A stretch of DNA of 64,000 bases from Granulosicoccus sp045106475 (lineage in GTDB: Bacteria > Pseudomonadota > Gammaproteobacteria > Granulosicoccales > Granulosicoccaceae), in the NCBI GenBank assembly GCA_045106475.1, contig JBGCEO010000070.1, positions 1-64,000 of the forward strand. The letters are read 5' to 3'. Within the stretch, counting starts at the first letter, position 1. Every line of letters starts with the position of its first letter. Both the position numbers and the translations under genes were made by a program. Shown here in pieces: positions 45,148-54,121 of this stretch. The notes beneath the pieces were generated by a model. That model was given only the letters and a program-made list of their open reading frames with translations, was not told the origin of the DNA and ran no database searches.

Positions 45148-46805
45148 GTAATCAGGGATCTCCCGCTGTCGAACCGGTGCTCACTATTGAAGACCTTCAC
45201 GTTCAACTTCCTACAGGCAGTGAGCGTAAATACGCCGTCGAAAATGTAAGCTATTCACTGTTGCCTAAAGAGATTCTGTGCGTGGTCGGCGAATCCGGTT
45301 CAGGAAAGTCTCTAACCGCACGTTCGATAATGGGTCTCCTACCCGCTCCCTACGTCCGCTACGAAAAAGGCCGTATCCTGTTTGAAGGCGAAGACCTCAC
45401 CCAGGCAAGTCCGGAGAGAATGCGACAAGTGCGTGGTAGCGAGATATCCATGATTTTTCAGGAACCGATGACTGCACTTAATCCAGTAATGCGTATCGGT
45501 AATCAGATAGACGAAGTCATACGTTTCCACGTTGACAAGTCGCGCCGGGATCGACGCAAGCTCGCACTAGAACTACTCGAAGATGTGCAATTACCAGATC
45601 CACCAAGAATCATGGATGCCTATCCCCACGAGTTGTCGGGCGGGCAACGTCAGAGAGCCATGATTGCCATGGCATTGGCACTGGAGCCAAAAATCCTGAT
45701 AGCTGACGAACCTACAACAGCATTGGATGTTACAACGCAGGCACAAATTCTGAGGCTTATAAAAACGCTGCAGGCAAAGCACGACACAGGGGTTTTATTC
45801 ATCACCCATGATTTTGGTGTTGTGGCAGATATAGCCGATAGAGTGGCCGTGATGCAACATGGCAAGATAGTGGAGATAGGATCCGTGGATAAGGTTCTCA
45901 ACCACCCCGAACATCCCTATACACAGGCTTTGACAGAGGCTGTTCCCAGTCTGGTGCCGCGCGCAGACAAACATGTGAAGGACTCTCCGGTGCTGGTGGT
46001 AGAAGATCTGATCAAGACCTATCGATCAGGTGGAGGATGGTTTGGACTGGGCAATGCTGTAAAAGAGGTTCACGCCTGTGACCACGTCAATGTCACTCTG
46101 AACGAAGGCGAAACCCTGGGTGTAGTTGGTGAGTCAGGTTCGGGCAAATCTACACTTGCTCGATGTATTGTACGTTTACACAGCAGTGAATCAGGCTCAA
46201 TACTGTATCGGGGTCAGGATCTAAACCAACTGGATCGTGCGGGCATGCGTCCTTATCGTTCAAAAATTCAGATGGTATTTCAAGACCCTTATGCGTCATT
46301 AAATCCGCGTGCAACAGTGGGCAGAATCATCACAGAAGGGCCTATAATTCTCGGTGACTCCCGATCAGAAGCCGAAGCACGTGCACGAGAAATGCTCGAC
46401 CTGGTCGGCCTGGACGCTAGAGCCTTTGAGCGCTACCCGCATGAGTTTAGTGGTGGTCAACGTCAGCGCATTGGCTTGGCGAGAGCGCTGGCACTGCAGC
46501 CGGAAATTCTGGTGGCGGATGAACCCGTGTCGGCACTTGATGTATCAATTCAGGCGCAGGTGCTCGACCTGTTGGCAGATATTCGCGAACGCTTGAAACT
46601 ATCTATGGTTTTTATCACGCATGACCTTCGTGTAGCAGCTCAGGTATGTGATCGTATTGCCGTAATGAGGCTTGGCAAGGTAGTTGAGCAAGGACCAACC
46701 AGAAAACTATTCGAAAATGCAGAGCACCCCTATACACAGGAGCTGCTTGAAGCCGTTCCTGGAAAAGAATGGAGCCGTAAGCGCTTGTTGGCATCCAGCC
46801 CTTAG
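45144..46805 (+). CDS. Double-domain ABC transporter ATPase, DppD-DppF fusion
   Basis: This 553-residue protein carries two ATP-binding domains. The first has Walker A GESGSGKSLTAR near residue 49, signature LSGGQRQRAMIAMA and Walker B ILIADEPTT. The second has GESGSGKSTLAR near 331, FSGGQRQRIGLARA and ILVADEPVS. Each is followed by the oligopeptide-type extension HPYTQALTEAVP or HPYTQELLEAVP. Fused DppD-DppF ATPases of the GsiA/YejF kind power peptide-type importers. It is the last gene of the operon and converges with the MauG-like gene. Confidence 0.95.
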   Translation: MSNQGSPAVEPVLTIEDLHVQLPTGSERKYAVENVSYSLLPKEILCVVGESGSGKSLTARSIMGLLPAPYVRYEKGRILFEGEDLTQASPERMRQVRGSEISMIFQEPMTALNPVMRIGNQIDEVIRFHVDKSRRDRRKLALELLEDVQLPDPPRIMDAYPHELSGGQRQRAMIAMALALEPKILIADEPTTALDVTTQAQILRLIKTLQAKHDTGVLFITHDFGVVADIADRVAVMQHGKIVEIGSVDKVLNHPEHPYTQALTEAVPSLVPRADKHVKDSPVLVVEDLIKTYRSGGGWFGLGNAVKEVHACDHVNVTLNEGETLGVVGESGSGKSTLARCIVRLHSSESGSILYRGQDLNQLDRAGMRPYRSKIQMVFQDPYASLNPRATVGRIITEGPIILGDSRSEAEARAREMLDLVGLDARAFERYPHEFSGGQRQRIGLARALALQPEILVADEPVSALDVSIQAQVLDLLADIRERLKLSMVFITHDLRVAAQVCDRIAVMRLGKVVEQGPTRKLFENAEHPYTQELLEAVPGKEWSRKRLLASSP

Positions 46806-46839
46806 CATTCGCCGCCCACTGAGAAGCAAAAAGCAGCAG

Positions 46840-47985
46840 TCAATCCTCAATACCCGGCTCAGTCGGGCTGAGAGAGCTAAGAAATGCAACTAAATCATCT
46901 CTATCCCGATCATCCAAATCCAGCGGCCGAATGATAGCTTCGCCATCGCTATGTATTCGGTCAGGATCAACATCAGCATAGGCGTCTACCACATCTCTTA
47001 GCGTAGCAAGACTGCCATCATGCATATACGGTGCAGTAAATAATAGATTTCTCAATGACGGCGTTCGCCATTGACCGAAGTTAACTTGCCCAAGCGTTAC
47101 TGTGCGAGTTTTTTGTATTTCCCTCTTTTGCCTGGTTCCGTTATATCTGCTTATTAAATTGTATCGATCTGTGCGCACACGCTTTATACCCTCATACCTA
47201 CCCGGATCCACCTGACCAATGCCCGTAAAAAATGGACGCCCTGTATCATGGAACTCCTGGTTAGAAAAATTCGGTCCGTAGTGACACACATGGCAGTTAC
47301 CCTCACCCAGAAAAATTGATAACCCACGCCTTGCATCAGCTGGGTAACTATCAATAGCTTCTCCCTCGCCCTTTTCCAGCACTGCCGATCGAAATGCATC
47401 AAATGCTGTTGCTCGCGATTGCAAGGTCCTCATATAAGCAGCTATGGCCTTGGCTGCAAGTACGATCAGGGACTCGTCATCATCCAGCGGCTGTCCAGCA
47501 CGCTCCAGTCTCTGCATAACATCAGTTTGCATCCTTAAACGAGATGCAATCGATTCGATGTTTCCATTGAGCTCTATGTCTGACAACATCGGCCTTAAAG
47601 AAGCTGCCCACAAACTATCCGCTCCGCCATCCCAACCAAACCAGCGCTGCAGGCCTACATCCAACAAACCCTGGGTGTTGCGAACATGAACACCAGCGCC
47701 AACCGCTACAGCCAGGCCATCGGTAAATCCAAGCGCTGCTTCATGGCAGCTCGCGCATGAGCGACTGCCATCGCCTGAAAAGTAAGTACTCCTGAACAGT
47801 ACCTCTCCAAGTTGTTCAGCCCACGGCAGGCCCGACAATTCATTGCCCGCATCAGGCTGAAGCGTCATCGGCCAAGGGCCAAACGCACGCAGCATATGAC
47901 GCTCCGTGTCACCTACTCTGTTATCAGCTTGAACAACAGACGCTGCAAGCAGCCAAACCAGCGCTGTTAAAATCCAGCGGTTCAT
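46840..47985 (-). CDS. Dihaem cytochrome c peroxidase/MauG-family protein
   Basis: This periplasmic dihaem protein has 381 residues, a signal peptide (ILTALVWLLAASVVQA) and two haem-binding motifs: CASCH at 77-81 and CHVCH at 231-235. The segment WRTPSLRNLLFTAPYMHDGSLATL near 308-331 is typical of the family. Such proteins reduce peroxide or carry out oxidative modification of a partner protein (as MauG does). It lies 40 bases after the amidohydrolase gene on the same strand, so the two are likely one operon. Confidence 0.93.
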   Translation of the reverse strand: MNRWILTALVWLLAASVVQADNRVGDTERHMLRAFGPWPMTLQPDAGNELSGLPWAEQLGEVLFRSTYFSGDGSRSCASCHEAALGFTDGLAVAVGAGVHVRNTQGLLDVGLQRWFGWDGGADSLWAASLRPMLSDIELNGNIESIASRLRMQTDVMQRLERAGQPLDDDESLIVLAAKAIAAYMRTLQSRATAFDAFRSAVLEKGEGEAIDSYPADARRGLSIFLGEGNCHVCHYGPNFSNQEFHDTGRPFFTGIGQVDPGRYEGIKRVRTDRYNLISRYNGTRQKREIQKTRTVTLGQVNFGQWRTPSLRNLLFTAPYMHDGSLATLRDVVDAYADVDPDRIHSDGEAIIRPLDLDDRDRDDLVAFLSSLSPTEPGIED

Positions 47986-48025
47986 TTAGCTTTTTCTGAA
48001 CCGCAGCTAAATGTTCTGAACATGA

Positions 48026-49228
48026 CTAGCGGACCTGAAACTCATGACTTAAGGTTTTACGAAAATCTCCCACTCGCACATCCACACTCCACAGCCAGTT
48101 CCCGGGCATGTGCAAAACCACGCCTTCCACTCGGATCTGATGTCGTTGCTCACTTTTTTCGTAAACCGTATGGGTTGGCGCGTAGTTCATTCCGTGTCCA
48201 TGAGCTGGCATGGTGGCATCAAGCGTAACTGTAGCGCCAGCCATTGCAGCGCCACATACAGTTACCGTGACTGGGAATGGTTGACTCACGGCGATGCTTT
48301 CCAAAGGCTGAATACTGACTACAAGACCGTCATCTTCAATTACGAAACCATGATCAGTTAAAGCACAATCCAAATGAGCTGCAGTTTTGCGATTTGCTTG
48401 CCAAACCGGCATTATCAATTCATGTGCATTTTTCCACGCTATGTTCTGGGCAAGATCCTTAGGCAGAGTGGCAAGCCATTCGCGAGAAACTTCCGCATGC
48501 GACGGAATAAAATAGATTCGCTCCGGCGTATAGGTGTCGGTACCCAGCATCATTCGATCCGGATGTTTTTTAAACAATTCGATCCAGGCGTCATCAAGTT
48601 GTCCACCACGCCCAACATCTGATCGATAGGCAAGATCAGCCCACAACCTATCGTGCTTATCGAGCATGGCGGATATTTTGGCAGGCTCATCAAAACCCGA
48701 ATGCGCCCAGATAATTTTTACGGTTGGGCTTTGTGCCAGCAAACGTGCAATCGCCTCTGCATCCGAGTGAGCATGCAGGATAAGATTATGTAGATCTGCT
48801 AACTCAACAATCCGTCTTGGAATAGGAAGATCTGCAGTGTCGCCAAAAAGGTGAAACTCGCCGATTGACGCATAGCGATTATTCTCCAGAAGCGTTTCTA
48901 CGTACGACAGGTTTTCTTCGCTCGTATACCAGGTATTAAGTTGTCCACGACGCGTATAGGGGCGCAGGCCCGGAACGATCAGATCCGGAGCCAAAGCAAG
49001 GAGTAACTGAGTACCCTGATCATCGGAACTCGAGACGAGCGCAAACTTGAGATTGGCCTCGCGCATAATCTCAACAACACGCTCCGGTGGCGTTAGTTCG
49101 ACCGAATCGTGACTATAGTGAACATGCGCATCAGCAATGGGAATTGAGGCTTTCGATTGAGCCAACACATCACCCACCCCGAATATCAAGTTCGGCAATA
49201 GGGTAAGCCCTAAAATGCTTTTTAACAT
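48026..49228 (-). CDS. Amidohydrolase with C-terminal YtkA-like domain
   Basis: This 400-residue exported protein has a signal peptide (residues 1-24) and a TIM-barrel amidohydrolase part with metal-ligand motifs: DAHVHYS (His35, His37), LILHAHSDAE, IIWAHSGFDEP and MLGTDTYTPERIY. The C-terminal 110 residues form a different domain like YtkA/FixH (VTVTVCGAAMAGATVTLDA, MPAHGHGMNY and LHMPGNWLWSVDV). This combination is uncommon. The His/Met-rich MPAHGHGMNY suggests metal binding, perhaps copper, by inference. It is upstream of the MauG-like gene in the same unit. Confidence 0.82.
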   Translation of the reverse strand: MLKSILGLTLLPNLIFGVGDVLAQSKASIPIADAHVHYSHDSVELTPPERVVEIMREANLKFALVSSSDDQGTQLLLALAPDLIVPGLRPYTRRGQLNTWYTSEENLSYVETLLENNRYASIGEFHLFGDTADLPIPRRIVELADLHNLILHAHSDAEAIARLLAQSPTVKIIWAHSGFDEPAKISAMLDKHDRLWADLAYRSDVGRGGQLDDAWIELFKKHPDRMMLGTDTYTPERIYFIPSHAEVSREWLATLPKDLAQNIAWKNAHELIMPVWQANRKTAAHLDCALTDHGFVIEDDGLVVSIQPLESIAVSQPFPVTVTVCGAAMAGATVTLDATMPAHGHGMNYAPTHTVYEKSEQRHQIRVEGVVLHMPGNWLWSVDVRVGDFRKTLSHEFQVR

Positions 49229-49421
49229 GACTTCAACTAGTTTCGCCAGATGTCCTTGATTCTAGCTTTACCACACATTTAAGTCTTGAAGAAGTCGGCC
49301 AAACTGTTTGTAATTGAGATCCAGACAGCAAACCTGAGTCTGAATTGCTGGCTGAGAAGCCGCTATCTATCCAAACGGATTGCCCGCTAACCAGATGAAT
49401 CTACTGGGATACGGCCTTTAC

Positions 49422-50996
49422 TCAGCAGCCAAGCACAGACAACAGCAGTGATTGCTCAGTTGGAACCGAAGAACCACTCTGACAGCTATTGACATTCCAC
49501 TGAACGAAGCCTGATTCGCTACTGCCTGCAGCCGATAGTGAATAGTCGAGTTGTAGCGGTCCTCCGCTAACAAGAGCTCTATCGGAAGAACTTTCATTCG
49601 CTGCATTTAATCGTGTACCGGCAGGGCCAGCCAGACTAGCGCTAAAAGACATATTGCCGAAATCTGAGTCAAGCAAGTTAGCCTCTAAGATCATATTCAA
49701 TGCACTATTGAAAACCAGTTGCTCTGCACGCTCTTCAAATGCGAACGAAAACGCCTGAAGCGCAAGGTTTACAGAGAAACTACCGGCTTCTTCGATACGC
49801 AATGGACCATTAACAAACCCAAGCCTGCTGACTGCAAATTGGCCTGTGTTGCTATCCATATCCAGCCGCCCGGTAAACCCGGAAAATGCTACATTAAACG
49901 GCTCTGCTGCAAACCCGCTGAACTGTGTAGCGCCTAATTCAATCTCAACACTTGCTGTGCCTTGATCATTATCGTGATCCAGCGATATCAGCAGTGAAGG
50001 TGCCATGGATAAGCTACCGCCATCTGCGTAACTAATTAGTAAGCCTTCAATTAGCTCTATGCGAAAATTCCCGGCCTCCTCAGCTTCTCTATCGCTACGA
50101 ACACTGGATTGCATTCTTACGCTCCCCTCTACCCGTTGAATGTCACTATCGACAAAGGCACCCCCGGACAGTTGGTTTGAATAGCGCTCCATTTCTTGAA
50201 GAGTGCCCAGATTGAGCGTATATGAGGCGTTCAATGGCCCATAGGCGATGCCAAGTAGCGGTTGACTGCTATAGAGGTAAGTAATTTCTCCACGCTGCTC
50301 TGTTACTGCGTCTAACTGAACGGTCAAGTTGCTCATAACTTGCTGACAGGCTACTGACTCTGCAGCGCTAGTGTTGACATCACTCAGCATAGAATCACAA
50401 ATGAACACATCATCAGGATCAATCGTTATGCTATTGCCGTTTCGTTGTACTTGTGCTGCATTGTTCTCGCCTAAACCAAGTGTGGCCTCTACCACACGCT
50501 GAGTCTGTTCAGATGAACTGCTTGCGAGTAGACTATCAAGTGCCGCGATTGCCCCTGTATCTAACTGAATAAGTTCTAGCCCGGTGGCATCATTCAATAG
50601 CTGAGAATCGGGCTGGCGAGAAAACAGACTGCCGGCATCAAGAAGCATGTCGGGCAGTAATGCGGTATTGCTTGCAAGCAATGAATTACCATCCTGGTTT
50701 ATTCGCTTTGCAGCAGAAAGATTAACAGTAATTCCTTGTGCCGCGTTCGAGGCTGCAGCTTCTTGTAGAGCCTCAGTTTCAACTGCGTCAGCCAACGGAC
50801 TAGAGTCACCTTGAGAAACATCAACCACATTATTAACACTGACAGCAGCTGCGAATGCGGGTGCACTTGCGTCTCCCCCACCTCCGCCACATGCGCTAAG
50901 CATCAACAAAACCACAGGTGCAATACTTAGGCGTGATCGGTTCGAATGTACACAAGAATTGCTTCTAAATGGCATCAGAGAAGTAGGGTATTGCAT
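49422..50996 (-). CDS. Large hypothetical lipoprotein
   Basis: This 524-residue lipoprotein has a lipobox LLMLSACG with acylated Cys36 followed by a run of Gly. The remainder is Ser/Ala/Leu-rich with many beta-strand-like alternations (for example SVRMQSSVRSDREAEEAGNF) and two cysteines at the end (SCQSGSS and LGC). No enzymatic motif is visible and I do not recognise the family. A surface or outer-membrane role is likely. The start could be ATG 50996 or the ATG seven codons later. No partner gene is adjacent. Confidence 0.72.
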   Translation of the reverse strand: MQYPTSLMPFRSNSCVHSNRSRLSIAPVVLLMLSACGGGGGDASAPAFAAAVSVNNVVDVSQGDSSPLADAVETEALQEAAASNAAQGITVNLSAAKRINQDGNSLLASNTALLPDMLLDAGSLFSRQPDSQLLNDATGLELIQLDTGAIAALDSLLASSSSEQTQRVVEATLGLGENNAAQVQRNGNSITIDPDDVFICDSMLSDVNTSAAESVACQQVMSNLTVQLDAVTEQRGEITYLYSSQPLLGIAYGPLNASYTLNLGTLQEMERYSNQLSGGAFVDSDIQRVEGSVRMQSSVRSDREAEEAGNFRIELIEGLLISYADGGSLSMAPSLLISLDHDNDQGTASVEIELGATQFSGFAAEPFNVAFSGFTGRLDMDSNTGQFAVSRLGFVNGPLRIEEAGSFSVNLALQAFSFAFEERAEQLVFNSALNMILEANLLDSDFGNMSFSASLAGPAGTRLNAANESSSDRALVSGGPLQLDYSLSAAGSSESGFVQWNVNSCQSGSSVPTEQSLLLSVLGC

Positions 50997-51326
50997 TAAA
51001 TATGGCTCCTGCGTGAGTTTCGTAATAGTTCCCCAGGCAGGGCTAGCCGGAAAGCAGAGAAGCTAACGAAATCCTTGTAAGGAGTTACAATCGACAGCCA
51101 ACACCAGATTCTTAGCTCAATGAACACACAACGCCAACTGTGACCTTTTTGCAAGGGTCGCGATGTGAACTGATGCACCGATTGCCAGGGGTAGCGAGCA
51201 GGTCCTCTTATTGCTCATGCAAGATAGATGATAGGATAATTCAGCGCTACTCTTAAAGGCCGCCCGAACAAGCTAATTGATATTATCCAGGTTGGGTAAG
51301 CGCACTATTGATCGACGTTAACTATA
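50997..51326. other. Divergent intergenic region
   Basis: About 330 bases between the lipoprotein gene and the divergent kinase gene at 51327. I see no coding frame, tRNA or obvious riboswitch. It should hold both promoters, but no clear consensus boxes are visible. Confidence 0.4.
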
Positions 51327-52313
51327 ATGAACAATGCAGATGGTCTAAGTGAAAGCAGCAAAGCATTCATCAAACAATCGCTACAAGCAAACACCTTTCA
51401 TAGCGAGGAGCAGATCCAGTCCTTGTGGGGTGAACAGGGATGTATCGTCAGACTGCAAACAGATTCAGAAAATAATCCTAGTGCAATCTTAAAACTGATT
51501 AGCATCAATCAACATGCTGCTCACCCGCGAGGTTGGAATACCAATCGCTCGTTTGAGCGCAAAGTTCGATCCTATGATGTAGAGTGTGTCTGGTATCAGA
51601 ATTACGCGCGCTTATGCGGAGAGAAATGCAAAGTACCAGTACCTCTGGGAGTGCTTATAGAGAAGAAAAAGCGGCTAATACTTCTGGAAGATCTTTCTAC
51701 TGACTACCCGAGAATTTGCTCACAACTTAACGTTGAGCAGGCGTGTGTTTGTCTAGGCTGGCTAGCCAGATTTCACGCACAATTTATGAGCAACAAAGGA
51801 CTTGGACTTTGGGATGAAGGATGTTACTGGCATCTTGATACCCGCCAGGATGAATACGCTGCGATGGAAGATGGAACCATCAAAAAGGCAGCGCGTGAAC
51901 TGGACAGACGCTTGCGTGAAACACCTTATCAATGCCTGGTACATGGCGACGCAAAACTAGCCAACTTCTGTTTCAGCAACGATTTGAATCAAGTCGCTGC
52001 AGTTGATTTTCAGTATGTAGGCCGGGGATGCGGAATGAGAGATGTAGCCTACTTTCTGGGAAGTTGTTTAACCGAATCCGAGTGTGCTCAACACGAAAAA
52101 CTGTTGCTGGACCACTACTTCACTCAATTGAATCACGCATTAAGAACAGTCATGAGCAGGGCTGAACGCCAGTCCCTTGAAGCACAGTGGCGAGCCTTAT
52201 ACGCGATTGCCTGGACGGATTTCTATCGTTTTCTATTGGGGTGGATGCCCACCCATCAAAAAATAAATAGCTATACACGCTTGCTAGCCAAGCAGGCAAT
52301 ATCACAACTTTGA
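51327..52313 (+). CDS. Choline-kinase-like phosphotransferase
   Basis: This 328-residue kinase-fold protein of the aminoglycoside/choline/ecdysteroid phosphotransferase group has the Brenner motif LVHGDAKLANFCF (catalytic Asp near residue 209), the metal-binding AAVDFQYVGRGCGMRDVAYF, and RLILLEDLSTDYPR upstream. The substrate is unknown; small alcohols or choline-like compounds are typical. It stands alone between divergent and unrelated neighbours. Confidence 0.85.
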   Translation: MNNADGLSESSKAFIKQSLQANTFHSEEQIQSLWGEQGCIVRLQTDSENNPSAILKLISINQHAAHPRGWNTNRSFERKVRSYDVECVWYQNYARLCGEKCKVPVPLGVLIEKKKRLILLEDLSTDYPRICSQLNVEQACVCLGWLARFHAQFMSNKGLGLWDEGCYWHLDTRQDEYAAMEDGTIKKAARELDRRLRETPYQCLVHGDAKLANFCFSNDLNQVAAVDFQYVGRGCGMRDVAYFLGSCLTESECAQHEKLLLDHYFTQLNHALRTVMSRAERQSLEAQWRALYAIAWTDFYRFLLGWMPTHQKINSYTRLLAKQAISQL

Positions 52314-52496
52314 AATAGGGATACCACCTCGTTCACGCGAAAAACAATGCATGTTCACACAGAATTCACGTAGAGAATAGCGAGTGAAAACACCTATAAA
52401 TATCGAGTAAAACTTTAAAATCCAGGTCAGTTTTTCCAGCGTAAGCTTGGTCGTTACAAACGAAATATTCCTCTCATCTAACAAATGGAAATTACC

Positions 52497-52976
52497 ATGA
52501 AACGTCTACTTGCAATTGTCGCTGGCGCAGCCTTAACTCTATCCGCCCACGCTGGCGATATGAAAAAAGATATAGTTGATACAGCCGCCGGTGCTGGAAC
52601 GTTTAACACCCTTGTTGCTGCAGTCCAAGCGGCCGATCTTGTCGACACACTCAAAGGCGAAGGTCCCTTCACAGTATTCGCACCTTCGGATGACGCATTT
52701 GCTGCACTGCCCGAGGGTACCGTTGAAGATTTGTTAAAGCCGGAAAATAAAGAGCAGCTAATTGCCATCCTTACCTATCATGTGGTGTCCGGAAAAGTCA
52801 TGGCAGCTGATGTGGCTGGCGCAGAAACAATGGCATCATCCGTACAAGGAGGAGAGCTGATGATAGATGGCACAGAAGGAGTGAAGGTTAACGGTGCCAC
52901 CGTTACTCAAGCCGATATCGAAACCAGCAATGGCGTGATCCATGTAATCGACACCGTGATCATTCCGCAGTCCTAG
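52497..52976 (+). CDS. Secreted fasciclin-domain protein
   Basis: This 159-residue exported protein has a signal peptide (MKRLLAIVAGAALTLSAHA) and one fasciclin (FAS1) domain: AGTFNTLVAAVQAADLVDTL, GPFTVFAPSDDAFAALP, LTYHVVSGKVMAADV and SNGVIHVIDTVIIP. Such proteins mediate adhesion in eukaryotes and are common, with unclear role, in bacteria. ATG 52497 gives a regular signal peptide; ATG 52485 is in frame four codons upstream. A good intrinsic terminator follows. Confidence 0.94.
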   Translation: MKRLLAIVAGAALTLSAHAGDMKKDIVDTAAGAGTFNTLVAAVQAADLVDTLKGEGPFTVFAPSDDAFAALPEGTVEDLLKPENKEQLIAILTYHVVSGKVMAADVAGAETMASSVQGGELMIDGTEGVKVNGATVTQADIETSNGVIHVIDTVIIPQS

Positions 52977-53024
52977 CCATGGGCCTGTCACTGAACTGGC
53001 AGATACTGGAGCAAATATAGGACA

Positions 53025-53067
53025 ACACCACCCGGATTCGTTAATATTTCCGGGTGGTGTGTTTTTT
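53025..53067 (+). terminator. Intrinsic terminator after the fasciclin gene
   Basis: An 11-bp perfect stem, ACACCACCCGG with CCGGGTGGTGT, and a 14-base loop is followed by G and six T. It lies about 50 bases after the fasciclin stop and fits a Rho-independent terminator well. Confidence 0.88.
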
Positions 53068-53166
53068 GCCGATTTTCCAAGCGGCACCTGCAGTATTACT
53101 AGGGTTTCTACCTATATACGGACGTGCTCACTTTCGGTAAGATCGTTCCAACCAGAGGAGACTAAA

Positions 53167-53397
53167 ATGGTAGGTCCGTCCGTCAATGCGCCATTTAAAG
53201 CTGTTGATCCCGTTCAACCGAACAGCGATCAGCGCCTGAATGCCTCTGCGCGCCCAACAGACAACAAGGACCCAGCCTGGTTTCTTCCACAGGGCACTTC
53301 CAGCCTACGACCCATTTCGGCCATTGATGACCCTTCCCTTCAGGGCGCCAGTCCTGATGGTGTAGCCAGCCGTATTCTCTCGCACATCGGTGCTTGA
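53167..53397 (+). CDS. Small hypothetical protein
   Basis: A 76-residue protein rich in Pro, Asn, Asp and Ser with no recognised domain or membrane segment; it begins MVGPSVNAPFKAVDPVQ and ends ASRILSHIGA. A GAGGAGA ribosome site decides the ATG at 53167. It overlaps the next gene by eight bases (53390-53397), so the pair is coupled. The location, converging with the end of a type III secretion operon, leaves open a secreted substrate or accessory role, for which there is no direct evidence. Confidence 0.6.
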   Translation: MVGPSVNAPFKAVDPVQPNSDQRLNASARPTDNKDPAWFLPQGTSSLRPISAIDDPSLQGASPDGVASRILSHIGA

Positions 53398-54064
53398 GGC
53401 TAACGCCCAACCCTTTGATTTACACGCAGATCCAGATTGGCACTCTGCCGCCCAGGATCTGATCAGCGGCCTGTGTGCTTTACCTGATTCCGAGCAGCAA
53501 ATAGAACTGTTGGAAACGGTTTGTGTTCGCCTGGGTGATCGGCTTTACCCCGCGTTTCTACAAATCTTGCATGTGATAGATCAGCATGCCGATGAACAAG
53601 CGCGCGCAATCATGTCCAGGACACTGGTTGATTGCCTGCAATCAGGTCGACTACCTTCCGGTAAATTGTCTGCCTGGGGTTCAAGCTCATTCACTGGAGA
53701 TAGCGCATTCGGGCAGAGTCGTCGTTTAGGCCCGGTTGAGTTCGTCTGCGCATGGTATGCGCAACCCAGTAGTGAAACCCCGATGTCGCAACAGCAATTT
53801 TCACTCATTCTAGAAAGCCTTTTATCACTGGTAGCCAGCGACAGTACCGCGAAACAGCTTTATTGCTACAAATTGATTGCTGATGCGGAAGATCCTTTGG
53901 GCGGATCGCTATCCAGCCAAACCCGAACCGGCCTTCTTGAAATGGTCAAAAAGTGGCAAACCATACCTACCGATGAGTCTAATGCTTCGGCGGTTGATGC
54001 ATTTTTATCTGCTCTGCAGCAAGAGAGTTTACTCAACCAGATCAGCAATCGGCCATTTAGCTGA
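53390..54064 (+). CDS. Hypothetical helical protein
   Basis: A 224-residue protein starting at GTG 53390 inside the end of the preceding small gene. It is predicted to be mostly helical, for example AAQDLISGLCALPDSEQQIE near residue 21 and PAFLQILHVIDQHADEQARA near 53. I do not recognise the family; it has no signal peptide or membrane segment. Its end converges with sctT (58 bases apart). It could be a type III secretion accessory protein, but this is based on location only. Confidence 0.6.
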   Translation: MLEANAQPFDLHADPDWHSAAQDLISGLCALPDSEQQIELLETVCVRLGDRLYPAFLQILHVIDQHADEQARAIMSRTLVDCLQSGRLPSGKLSAWGSSSFTGDSAFGQSRRLGPVEFVCAWYAQPSSETPMSQQQFSLILESLLSLVASDSTAKQLYCYKLIADAEDPLGGSLSSQTRTGLLEMVKKWQTIPTDESNASAVDAFLSALQQESLLNQISNRPFS

Positions 54065-54121
54065 CACTATGCTCTTCTGTGCATGGCCCCCTCTTCGTTA
54101 ATCCACCGCTAACCAATTCAA

